Positions 44,569-52,308 of a stretch of 64,000 nucleotides of DNA are shown one piece after another. Source of the stretch: an uncultured Acidimicrobiales bacterium (GTDB lineage Bacteria > Actinomycetota > Acidimicrobiia > Acidimicrobiales > Hopanoidiivorantaceae). The stretch is from positions 843,087 to 907,086 of the forward strand of contig OY282367.1 in assembly GCA_958295755.1 (NCBI GenBank). The letters are read 5' to 3'. Positions within the stretch are counted from its first letter, which is position 1. Each line of letters starts with the position of its first letter. The position numbers were made by a program, and so were the translations under genes. The notes beneath the pieces were generated by a model that was given only the letters and a program-made list of their open reading frames with translations, was not told where the DNA came from and ran no database searches.

Positions 44569-44680
44569 TGCTCCTACTTCCCCCAATTTGACTACTGCCA
44601 ATTATATTGTCGCTAGTTAGGCTACTGTCACCCGGCCAACTGCAATAATACCTTCATCAGAATGCTATCGGGTGTATCTT

Positions 44681-44686
44681 GATAAT
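44681..44686 (+). promoter_or_regulatory. Candidate -10 box (GATAAT) of leaderless ileS
   Basis: TTGATAAT with the GATAAT core ending seven bases before ATG 44694; no ribosome-binding site. Confidence 0.45.
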
Positions 44687-44693
44687 CTGAAGC

Positions 44694-47600
44694 ATGCAAC
44701 TATATCCCAAAGTTGAAGGAAAACCCAACTTTGTCGCCATAGAAGAACAGGTTTTGGCGCATTGGGCGGAGGAAGGCACCTTCGCACGCTCAGTATCTGA
44801 GCGATCCGGCAGCGAGTATGTTTTCTACGACGGCCCCCCTTTTGCCAACGGACTACCCCACTACGGGCACCTTCTCACTGGATATATAAAAGATGTCATC
44901 CCCCGCTATCAGACCATGCAGGGCAGACGCGTGGAAAGACGTTTCGGTTGGGACTGCCACGGGTTGCCCCCCGAAATGGAAGCAGAAAAAGAACTCGGTC
45001 TTTCAGGCCGAAAGAGCATCCAAGATTACGGCGTAAAGAAATTCAACGATCACTGCCGCTCATCGGTAATGCGCTACACAGCCGAGTGGGAACGCTATGT
45101 AGGCCGCCAAGCTCGCTGGGTAGATTTCCGCAACGACTACAAAACGATGGATATTTCATATATGGAAAGCGTCATCTGGGCATTCAAACGCCTCTGGGAA
45201 AAGGGACTGATATATGAGGCGTACAGAGTGATGCCTTACTCGTGGGGAGCTCAAACCCCTCTTTCTAACTTTGAGATCCGTCTTGACGACGCCACCCGTA
45301 GTCGCCAAGACCCAGCTATCACAGTTGCTTTCAACCTCATGCCCGAAGCAGGCGACCCGGCTCCCCTGCGGCTTTTGGCATGGACCACCACACCCTGGAC
45401 CTTGCCAAGCAACTTGGCTTTGGCGGTGCATCCCGAAATGACTTATAACATCTGGGAAGTACCCGATGAAGGTTGCGTTGTTCTAGCCGCAGAAGCCACC
45501 GAACGCATCCTTTCCAAAAAAGATGCCAGCGGCGGCAAAAGTAACAGCAATAATAGCGGCAATAATAGCCTGACAAAGCTGGGCACTTTGCGGGGTAGCG
45601 ACCTCATCGGTCGTCGCTATGAGCCGATGTTCGGATACTTTGCCGATACCCCTAATGCTTTCCAAGTTTTAGCGGGTGATTTTGTGAGTTCTGAAGAAGG
45701 TACCGGGATAGTCCATATGGCACCAGGTTTTGGCGAAGACGATCAGCAAATCTGTGAGGCTGCTGGAATCAGGGTGGTTGTGCCGGTGGATGACGAAGGC
45801 AACTTCACATCTGAAGTATCTGACTGGCAAGGGCAAAATGTCTTTGAAGCTAACAGTTCTATCATTTCGGCACTGCGCCACCGAGGGGTGTTGTTTCGCC
45901 ACGACTCCATCGAGCACAGCTACCCGTATTGTTGGCGCACCGACACTCCCATCATCTATCGAGCCATGAACTCATGGTATGTAAATGTGGTTGCCATCCG
46001 CGACCGCATGGTAGAAATCAATCAGCATATCAACTGGATCCCCGAGCACATACGTGACGGCAGATTTGGCAAATGGTTGGAAGGTGCCAGAGACTGGTCA
46101 ATCAGTCGCAACAGGTTTTGGGGCGCGCCGATTCCTATCTGGCGTAGTGACAATCCAGATTTCCCACGCATAGATGTCTACGGCAGTTTGGAAGAGATTG
46201 AAGCAGATTTTGGTGTACTTCCCGCTGATCTGCATCGCCCAGCCATAGACGAGCTTGTCCGTCCTAACCCTGATGACCCCAGCGGTGAGTCTCAAATGCG
46301 GCGGGTGCCCGAAGTGTTGGACTGCTGGTTTGAGTCGGGCTCTATGCCTTTTGCACAGGTGCACTATCCATTTGAGAACAAAGAGTGGTTTGAAACACAC
46401 TTTCCAGCAGATTTCATTGTGGAATATGTGAATCAGACACGCGGCTGGTTCTACACCTTGCATGTGTTAGCCACTGCCCTTTTCGACTCTCCACCTTTCC
46501 GCACCGCCATCGGGCACGGTGTGTTACTTGCGGCCGATGGCACAAAGCTCTCTAAACGGCTCAAAAACTATCCCGACCCTGAATATGTCTTCCAAACACA
46601 AGGATCTGATGCCTTGCGTTGGTATCTAATGGCTTCTCCTGTGATGCGAGGTGGCAATCTGTGTCTCAGCGAAGACGATATGAAGGCGGTAACTCGCCTT
46701 CTGCTGTATCCAGTGTGGAACGCCTACAGCTTTTTCTGTCTCTATGCCAACGCAGACGGCGTAAAAGCTCAAGATGATACATCTTCCTCACATGTTCTAG
46801 ACCGCTACATCTTGGCTAAGACCCGCCAATTGGTGCAATCGGTTACAAACTCTCTTGATGCTTACGATCTCAGCGAAGCTTGTGCACAGGTGGCGGAGTT
46901 CATTGACGCTCTCAACAACTGGTATATCAGACGAAGTAGAGATCGTTTCTGGGCACCAAAAGTAAGTGGCGAAGACGGCGATGCCAGCCCTGAACACGAA
47001 ACCGCTGCTAACGAAAAGCAGCAGGCATATAACACTCTCTATACTGTGCTCGTCACACTGGCAAAAACTTTGGCCCCACTTTTGCCTCTAATCACAGAAG
47101 AGATATACCGAGGGTTAACTAGCGAAGAAAGCGTGCACCTCACAGACTGGCCCGACCCTAAAGAGCTTGAAAATAATGGCGAGCTTGACAGCACAGCAGA
47201 TCTGGTGGCACAGATGGACTTAGCCAGAGAGGTTTGCTCGGCTGTGCTGCGAGTTCGCGAGCAGACTAAAATTCCCGTTCGCATACCTTTGAATAAACTA
47301 ACCCTCGCAGGGGCAGGGGCTGCGAAGCTGAAGCGGGCAGATGGCAGCACAGCAGGCAGCACAGCAGGCAGCACAGCTGACAAGGCAGATGAGAGAACAG
47401 CTGACAGCGCAGAATCAGTTGCCTCAGAAGTCGCGAATCTAATTGCCGATGAAGTCAATATCAAAAAACTGGTATTGGAAGATGAGATGCCCGATGGCTT
47501 CTCTCGAGTGTTGCGCCCCAACGGAAAACTTTTAGGGCCTCGTCTGAAAGACCGAATGCAGGCTGTGATCGCTACCGCAAAAGCTGGTGACTGGGAAGTG

Positions 47601-48020
47601 CTACCCGACGGCACAGCAAAAGTGTGTGGAGAGATTCTGAATGAAGATGAATACACCGTGGCGATAGAGCAAGCTTCCAGCAAAGACAGTGAAACCACTC
47701 CGAACAGCGGTGTGCTACGAGACGGAGTGACAGTCATCTTGCTAGACACTGAAGTCACCCCAGAGCAAGAACGCGAAGGCCTAGCGCGCCATATGGTTCG
47801 TATAGTTCAGCAAGGAAGACGTAACCAAGGCTTGGATGTTTCAGACAAGATAAAACTCTTTCTTGAACTGCCTTCAGACATGGAATTGGCAGCACGAGAG
47901 CACGAAGCGTTTGTGGCCGAACAAGTTCTGGCGGTTGAGATTACCTACAGCATCAGAGGTTGTAAGCGAGTTGAAAAATCTGAAGACGCCAACCTGAGCT
48001 ACAGCATAGAACGGGTTTGA
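44694..48020 (+). CDS. ileS: Isoleucyl-tRNA synthetase (type 2-like)
   Basis: 1108 residues. HIGH motif is PHYGHLLTG and the KMSKS motif is KLSKRLKNYPDPEY, the latter typical of the eukaryotic-like IleS2 type, as is the length. Editing domain motifs (LAWTTTPWTLPSNLALAV) and GFGEDD are present. It charges tRNA-Ile in the cytoplasm. Residues ~883-895 carry a GSTA x 3 repeat in the anticodon-binding region, and another local run (NSNNSGNNS) sits near residue 285. IleS2 enzymes are often less sensitive to mupirocin; this is known of the type, not measured here. Confidence 0.95.
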   Translation: MQLYPKVEGKPNFVAIEEQVLAHWAEEGTFARSVSERSGSEYVFYDGPPFANGLPHYGHLLTGYIKDVIPRYQTMQGRRVERRFGWDCHGLPPEMEAEKELGLSGRKSIQDYGVKKFNDHCRSSVMRYTAEWERYVGRQARWVDFRNDYKTMDISYMESVIWAFKRLWEKGLIYEAYRVMPYSWGAQTPLSNFEIRLDDATRSRQDPAITVAFNLMPEAGDPAPLRLLAWTTTPWTLPSNLALAVHPEMTYNIWEVPDEGCVVLAAEATERILSKKDASGGKSNSNNSGNNSLTKLGTLRGSDLIGRRYEPMFGYFADTPNAFQVLAGDFVSSEEGTGIVHMAPGFGEDDQQICEAAGIRVVVPVDDEGNFTSEVSDWQGQNVFEANSSIISALRHRGVLFRHDSIEHSYPYCWRTDTPIIYRAMNSWYVNVVAIRDRMVEINQHINWIPEHIRDGRFGKWLEGARDWSISRNRFWGAPIPIWRSDNPDFPRIDVYGSLEEIEADFGVLPADLHRPAIDELVRPNPDDPSGESQMRRVPEVLDCWFESGSMPFAQVHYPFENKEWFETHFPADFIVEYVNQTRGWFYTLHVLATALFDSPPFRTAIGHGVLLAADGTKLSKRLKNYPDPEYVFQTQGSDALRWYLMASPVMRGGNLCLSEDDMKAVTRLLLYPVWNAYSFFCLYANADGVKAQDDTSSSHVLDRYILAKTRQLVQSVTNSLDAYDLSEACAQVAEFIDALNNWYIRRSRDRFWAPKVSGEDGDASPEHETAANEKQQAYNTLYTVLVTLAKTLAPLLPLITEEIYRGLTSEESVHLTDWPDPKELENNGELDSTADLVAQMDLAREVCSAVLRVREQTKIPVRIPLNKLTLAGAGAAKLKRADGSTAGSTAGSTADKADERTADSAESVASEVANLIADEVNIKKLVLEDEMPDGFSRVLRPNGKLLGPRLKDRMQAVIATAKAGDWEVLPDGTAKVCGEILNEDEYTVAIEQASSKDSETTPNSGVLRDGVTVILLDTEVTPEQEREGLARHMVRIVQQGRRNQGLDVSDKIKLFLELPSDMELAAREHEAFVAEQVLAVEITYSIRGCKRVEKSEDANLSYSIERV
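47343..47378. repeat. In-frame 3 x 12 bp tandem repeat in ileS
   Basis: The unit ggcagcacagca occurs twice exactly, then once with a final t; it encodes GSTA. Confidence 0.9.
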
Positions 48021-48040
48021 TATCGCCGAGGCTAACTCGA

Positions 48041-48292
48041 TCAGCAAACAACCTGTCTTATCACAATCAGCACTATGACGATAATCATCGCGCTCAAATC
48101 AAATGCCACTGGCCCGACTCTTACTGGTGGCACCACTCTTCTGAGTGGACTCATTACAGGCTCAGTTAGGAGCAGCACCCCACGGTAGCCTTTGGCGAGT
48201 ACTCCATAAGGGTCAATCGGAAACCAGCTCATGATCACCCGAATGAAGATGATCAGCAGATACAGGGTCGCGGCCCAACAGATAAATATCAC
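48041..48292 (-). CDS. YggT-family membrane protein
   Basis: 83 residues: two transmembrane helices (FICWAATLYLLIIFIRVIMSWF; DLSAMIIVIVLIVIRQVVC) with SWFPIDPYGVLAKG and LTEPVMSPLRRVVPP, the YggT signature. It lies after sepF in the classic actinobacterial ftsZ-pgeF-yggS-sepF-yggT order. Its exact role in division is not known. Confidence 0.9.
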   Translation of the reverse strand: MIFICWAATLYLLIIFIRVIMSWFPIDPYGVLAKGYRGVLLLTEPVMSPLRRVVPPVRVGPVAFDLSAMIIVIVLIVIRQVVC

Positions 48293-48339
48293 GAGGCTTA
48301 CAGTTCAAGGGAATTAGAGCAGGCAAGCCCTGCTATCTG

Positions 48340-48828
48340 TTACTGAAAACGCTTCCTGTCTTCAGGGTCAATCTCTACATCAGGCGGGGCTAAAAGATAT
48401 ACCAGGTCGGCCACGCGTTCCATCTGCCCGCCTAGAGCAAAGCACACGCCGCTAGAGAAATCTACGATTCTGCGTGAGACCTCCTGATGCGTTTCTTGAA
48501 GGTTGACCACAATGGGCTGAGCGTTTTTGAGATAGTCGCCGATTTCCTTCACCTCCTGAAAGGAGTGAGGGGTGATTATCTGAACCTTGGTTTTAGATGG
48601 TGGGGGCATAAGTCTCACAGTTGCTGAAGTTGAAGAAAGTGGCATGAAAGATGCTGATCCTTCACTTGCCGGGGCAACATAGGCAGGTGAGGTAGGAGTG
48701 ATGGGTTCCAGCGGTTCAGCAGGCTCATCGTCGTATTCGTCATAGTAAAAACCTTCTCCGGCTGGCTGCTCGTACTCTTCGTCAGCACTCAACCCAAGGT
48801 AATACATGACTTTCTTGAATTTAGCCAT
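48340..48828 (-). CDS. sepF: Cell division protein SepF
   Basis: 162 residues. The C-terminal SepF core is intact: FQEVKEIGDYLKNAQPIVVNL and RRIVDFSSGVCFALGGQMERVA. The N-terminal amphipathic helix (MAKFKKVMYYLGLSADEEYE) anchors it to the membrane; a variable linker rich in Pro/Ser/Thr joins the two. SepF links FtsZ to the membrane in actinobacteria, binding the FtsZ C-terminal peptide seen at the end of ftsZ in this window. Confidence 0.94.
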   Translation of the reverse strand: MAKFKKVMYYLGLSADEEYEQPAGEGFYYDEYDDEPAEPLEPITPTSPAYVAPASEGSASFMPLSSTSATVRLMPPPSKTKVQIITPHSFQEVKEIGDYLKNAQPIVVNLQETHQEVSRRIVDFSSGVCFALGGQMERVADLVYLLAPPDVEIDPEDRKRFQ

Positions 48829-48892
48829 TTGATCGTCACTTTCTAGGGTGTTTACATTTGTAGATGAAATCTTAGCACATAGTTAGCAAGGT

Positions 48893-49570
48893 TTAATGTT
48901 TTGTTGTTAAGATTTCTGGGTCAAAGATAATTCTGCCCAGGCGAAGCATCGTAGCACCGTATCTGACCGCCACTTCGTAATCTTGCGACATTCCCATGCT
49001 TCGCTCAGGCAGTCCGTGAATATCAGCCAAACGAGCAAGCATCGCAAAGTCCTCTTCGGGGCCAGTCGCCTTCGGTTGAGCTACGCACATCAGACCTTGC
49101 ACATCCACACCTATGCTACTAGCGTGATCCAACAAAGGCCCAAGAGCTTCAGGGGCGACACCTGGTCGGTCAGGGTCGTCGTTTGTTCTGACTTGAAGTA
49201 GCACCTTGGCATCTGGAGTATGTCTGGCCAACGAAGATGCCGTTTTGGAACGGTCCAAAGTCTGCCACCATGAGATGATCCCTGCCAAACGTGGAATCTT
49301 ATTTGACTGCAGTTTTCCCAGATAGTGCCAACGAGGGGCAGGTAGATCAAAGACATCAAGCATCTTTGTGACTTCTTGGTTTTTCATCAGCAGTTCATCT
49401 GAGTAGTTTTCACCGAAATCCACAATGCCGCATTCCAAAGCTGCCACTACCCACTCAGGGGAGCGTCCCTTTGTGACTGCTACGATTCTTACATCGTCAG
49501 AAACGAGACTGCGAATATTCAGTAAGCGACTAGCAATCTGGCGAACGCGCTCTTCGTGCTGGTTTTCCAT
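48893..49570 (-). CDS. YggS-family PLP-homeostasis protein
   Basis: 225 residues with the PLP lysine in VRIVAVTKGRSPEWVVAALECG, then DFGENYSDELLMKNQEV, WHYLGKLQSNKI, LMCVAQPKATGPEEDF and SMGMSQDYEVAVRYGATMLRLGRIIF, all family markers. It binds PLP and keeps its level stable. Between pgeF and sepF, as is usual. Confidence 0.92.
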   Translation of the reverse strand: MENQHEERVRQIASRLLNIRSLVSDDVRIVAVTKGRSPEWVVAALECGIVDFGENYSDELLMKNQEVTKMLDVFDLPAPRWHYLGKLQSNKIPRLAGIISWWQTLDRSKTASSLARHTPDAKVLLQVRTNDDPDRPGVAPEALGPLLDHASSIGVDVQGLMCVAQPKATGPEEDFAMLARLADIHGLPERSMGMSQDYEVAVRYGATMLRLGRIIFDPEILTTKH

Positions 49571-49576
49571 TGCTAA

Positions 49577-50284
49577 TCAGGCTTGCTCTCGCCAAGCGAC
49601 CATAGCCATCCGCTCTTCTTCCTGGCGGGCACGGTAAGAAAACCATCGCTCAGACTCGCAAGCAGTGCAGCTATCCACATTCGCGACATCGTTTACTCCT
49701 GCCTCTCTGAGAGACGACTTAGCGATGAGAGCCAAATCAAGTCTGCCTGAAGCACCACTGGGCAGATACACATCGCTACCCCATCTCTTCACGAAGTCCT
49801 GAGCATCTTTGGGGGAGAATTCATAACAGCCGGCACAGATGTGGGGGCCGATAAAAGCAGATGCGACCTCACCAAATGAATGTTTCATGGCTGTGATGGT
49901 TTTTTCAATAATGCCAAGTCGCAAACCTCGCCAACCTGCATGAATAACTCCGATCCCTCTATCTGTTCCCCACAGAGCTATAGATAAACAATCTGCTGTG
50001 GTGACGCTCAAGGCTATGAAGGCTTCAGATGTAATGCAGGCATCCCAGGCACCACCAATGTTGTCTGTTGTTTCTGTCTCACTGGTGCCAACAGTTGCAA
50101 TCTCAGCGCGGTGCTGCTGGCGGATCCAAAACCATCTGTGAGATGTAATCTGCTTGCGTCTTTGCTCAAGCCCTTGATCTGCTATTTTGCCCTCTGGCGG
50201 AACACGAAAGTCGCCGTCTGACTTTTCGGTGCAGACGATGACTATTTTGTCTCCTCTCGGAAGCTGTTGCTCGTAACTTATCAT
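49577..50284 (-). CDS. pgeF: Peptidoglycan editing factor PgeF (YfiH/DUF152, laccase-like)
   Basis: 235 residues with the metal motif: SVTTADCLSIALWG, GVIHAGWRGLRLG and FIGPHICAGCYEFSP. Family proteins are purine nucleoside phosphorylases (human FAMIN-like) and editing factors that remove misincorporated serine from peptidoglycan precursors. Follows ftsZ by 16 bases on the same strand. Confidence 0.9.
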   Translation of the reverse strand: MISYEQQLPRGDKIVIVCTEKSDGDFRVPPEGKIADQGLEQRRKQITSHRWFWIRQQHRAEIATVGTSETETTDNIGGAWDACITSEAFIALSVTTADCLSIALWGTDRGIGVIHAGWRGLRLGIIEKTITAMKHSFGEVASAFIGPHICAGCYEFSPKDAQDFVKRWGSDVYLPSGASGRLDLALIAKSSLREAGVNDVANVDSCTACESERWFSYRARQEEERMAMVAWREQA

Positions 50285-50299
50285 CCGAGCTCCTACTGC

Positions 50300-51376
50300 C
50301 TACCTCAAAAAGGAAGGCACCTCCCATTCATCTTCAGAATCGCCTCCTAAATCAGAGAGATCAAAGTCGTCAGTTTCCTCTTCTGGGGCAGATGGTAGCT
50401 GCACAACAGTAGTGTCATTGGCTTCTGGCATATGAGTGCGGTCAAAGCCAGCTGCTATGACGGTTACCTTGATCTGGTTTTCAAGCTCAGGATCAACATA
50501 CATACCGAAGATGATGTTGGCATCATCGTGGGCAACCTCTTTGATGATTGAGGCTGAACGTTCCATTTCTGTAATGGTCATGTCTTCGCCGCCGCTGATT
50601 GACAGCAAAATGCCTCGAGCTTGCTCAACAGCATCTTCCAGCAATGGGCTTTCTAAAGCTTTCCGCGCTGCTGTAACTGCGCGTTCTTCACCCGAAGCGT
50701 GCCCGACGCCCATCATGGCTGAGCCGGCGTCAGTCATAATCTGCTTCACATCGGCAAAGTCAGTGTTGATGAGTCCCGGTCGAGTAATGAGGTCTGAGAT
50801 GCCTCTTACACCTTGCAGCAGCACTTCATCAGCCAAAGCAAAGGCTTGTGATATAGGTGTGTCTTCGCCGCTGCGATCTAAAAGTCTGTCATTGGGTATC
50901 ACAATCAAAGTATCGACTTTTTCTCTTAGCTTGCTGATTCCATCGTCAGCTTTCACTGAGCGTGACCTTCCTTCAAAACTGAAAGGTCTAGTCACAACTG
51001 CTACCGTGAGGGCACCCGTGCTTTTGGCTATTTCAGCCACAATCGGAGCAGCACCCGTACCAGTTCCTCCACCTTCGCCTGCGGTGATGAAGATCATATC
51101 GGCATCTTCAAATGCCTCTTCAATTTCTCTACGGCTGTTATCAGCTGCTTCAGCACCGATTTCAGGGTCTCCGCCAGCTCCTAGCCCGCGAGTTTTATCA
51201 CCTCCGACTTGAATCTTTACATCGGCATCACTTGTCAAGAGTGCTTGTGCATCTGTATTGATCGTGATGAACTCGACACCTCGCAGTCCATTCAAAATCA
51301 TGCGGTTAACTGCGTTGCCTCCACCTCCTCCAACGCCGGCAACCTTGATGACTGCTAGATAGTTGTGCTCTGTCAT
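50300..51376 (-). CDS. ftsZ: Cell division protein FtsZ
   Basis: 358 residues from ATG 51376. The nucleotide-binding loops are [17 protein letters not shown] and [18 protein letters not shown]; the T7 loop is [11 protein letters not shown]. The C-terminal peptide EWEVPSFLR is the SepF/FtsA binding site. An open upstream stretch to 51556 crosses the promoter and the ftsQ tail, and is not translated: AAGGAG sits seven bases before ATG 51376. FtsZ polymerises into the division ring. It is the last dcw gene before pgeF. Confidence 0.97.
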   Translation of the reverse strand: MTEHNYLAVIKVAGVGGGGGNAVNRMILNGLRGVEFITINTDAQALLTSDADVKIQVGGDKTRGLGAGGDPEIGAEAADNSRREIEEAFEDADMIFITAGEGGGTGTGAAPIVAEIAKSTGALTVAVVTRPFSFEGRSRSVKADDGISKLREKVDTLIVIPNDRLLDRSGEDTPISQAFALADEVLLQGVRGISDLITRPGLINTDFADVKQIMTDAGSAMMGVGHASGEERAVTAARKALESPLLEDAVEQARGILLSISGGEDMTITEMERSASIIKEVAHDDANIIFGMYVDPELENQIKVTVIAAGFDRTHMPEANDTTVVQLPSAPEEETDDFDLSDLGGDSEDEWEVPSFLR

Positions 51377-51424
51377 TTTCAACTCCTTCCGACCTGTGCC
51401 AGATTGGCTTCTGTCGTAATACAA

Positions 51425-51453
51425 AGTATATACCTTATTCAAAGGTAATGCAA
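51425..51453 (-). promoter_or_regulatory. ftsZ promoter with an inverted repeat filling the -35/-10 spacer
   Basis: On the minus strand: TTGCAT (-35, 51453-51448), 17 bases, then TATACT (-10, 51430-51425), about 50 bases before the ftsZ ATG. The spacer TACCTTTGAATAAGGTA is a perfect 6-bp inverted repeat around TGAAT. A repressor bound there would block sigma factor; this is inference from position. Confidence 0.7.
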
Positions 51454-51489
51454 GTCTGATTTGTAAGTTTAGTAATAATAACCTTAAAC

Positions 51490-52308
51490 TTAACATTGAT
51501 GCTTCGAAGTCATGGCGGTTGCCAGTGGAGTTCGAACATCTAACATCTGGTCGCAACGCACTCCCACATCTCGCAGAACTGTTCTTATTGAGCTTAACTT
51601 TTCAGGTAACTCCCTTGAATCTCCTAGACGAATCCAGCCTCCGTCAATTAGATCAAAATACAGCTCTCCATCTTCAGCTACAACTATTGCCCTCACTTTG
51701 GCAGTCAAGTCTTGAGTATTTCCAAGCTCTTCAGCAGTCTCAAGTGCAGGTTCAGCCTCTTTCAACCATCCATTTACTGTTGAGGCACCTTCAATAATAG
51801 GAAACCCTTCAGCTTGTGAGATATTCTGGAGTATCTTGCCTTCCCTGCCCACGAGTGCATAACCATCGGCTATAGCTTTGACTGCCACTGGAGTTCTTTC
51901 TATTACTGAGACACTAATATCGCCGCCCCACCACGACTTTTTGATATTGACTTCCTTCACCCACGGAAGCTCCCTGATTTGATCGCTTGCTCTCTCAAGG
52001 TCTACTCGTGCTATTGGGTCACCGATTAAATCATCTGTGATGCCAGATATTCTGTCCATGCTGGCGTTGGCAATGCCGGAAAATTGTATCTTGTCGACAT
52101 CAAAGAAGGGGCTAAAATAGACAATCCACAACCCCCCGACTGCTAGCAGTATAACACTCAACACCGACAATACTCGCCGCCGAATGCGACGCTTTCGCTT
52201 AGCTGCGCTTATTTTTCTGGCTCGCTTGGCTATGCGAGGGTGGGCTTGCTCCCTCTGCTCCCTCTGCTCCCTATCGACTTGAGTGCTTTGCTTAGTTTCA
52301 CTGGACAT
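51490..52308 (-). CDS. ftsQ: Cell division protein FtsQ/DivIB
   Basis: 272 residues with a basic N-terminus, one transmembrane segment ([20 protein letters not shown]), a POTRA domain ([49 protein letters not shown]) and a C-terminal FtsQ domain. It is a bitopic divisome scaffold. Residues near 12-20 are a 3 x 9 bp repeat encoding REQ (DNA 52248-52274). Its ATG overlaps the murC-murB stop by one base. Confidence 0.93.
   Translation of the reverse strand: MSSETKQSTQVDREQREQREQAHPRIAKRARKISAAKRKRRIRRRVLSVLSVILLAVGGLWIVYFSPFFDVDKIQFSGIANASMDRISGITDDLIGDPIARVDLERASDQIRELPWVKEVNIKKSWWGGDISVSVIERTPVAVKAIADGYALVGREGKILQNISQAEGFPIIEGASTVNGWLKEAEPALETAEELGNTQDLTAKVRAIVVAEDGELYFDLIDGGWIRLGDSRELPEKLSSIRTVLRDVGVRCDQMLDVRTPLATAMTSKHQC

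Noticed and set aside
43805..44620. Plus-strand 271-codon hydrophobic frame
   Set aside because: It is the antisense shadow of the Lys/Ala-rich gene; low-complexity DNA leaves the other strand open.
47039..47758. Minus-strand 239-codon frame inside ileS
   Set aside because: Ser-rich shadow of the ileS anticodon-binding region.
50436..51212. Plus-strand 258-codon frame inside ftsZ
   Set aside because: Shadow of ftsZ; Ser/Pro-rich, with no start signal.
51377..51556. A 60-residue N-terminal extension of FtsZ
   Set aside because: It crosses a strong promoter and has no similarity to FtsZ; AAGGAG precedes ATG 51376.
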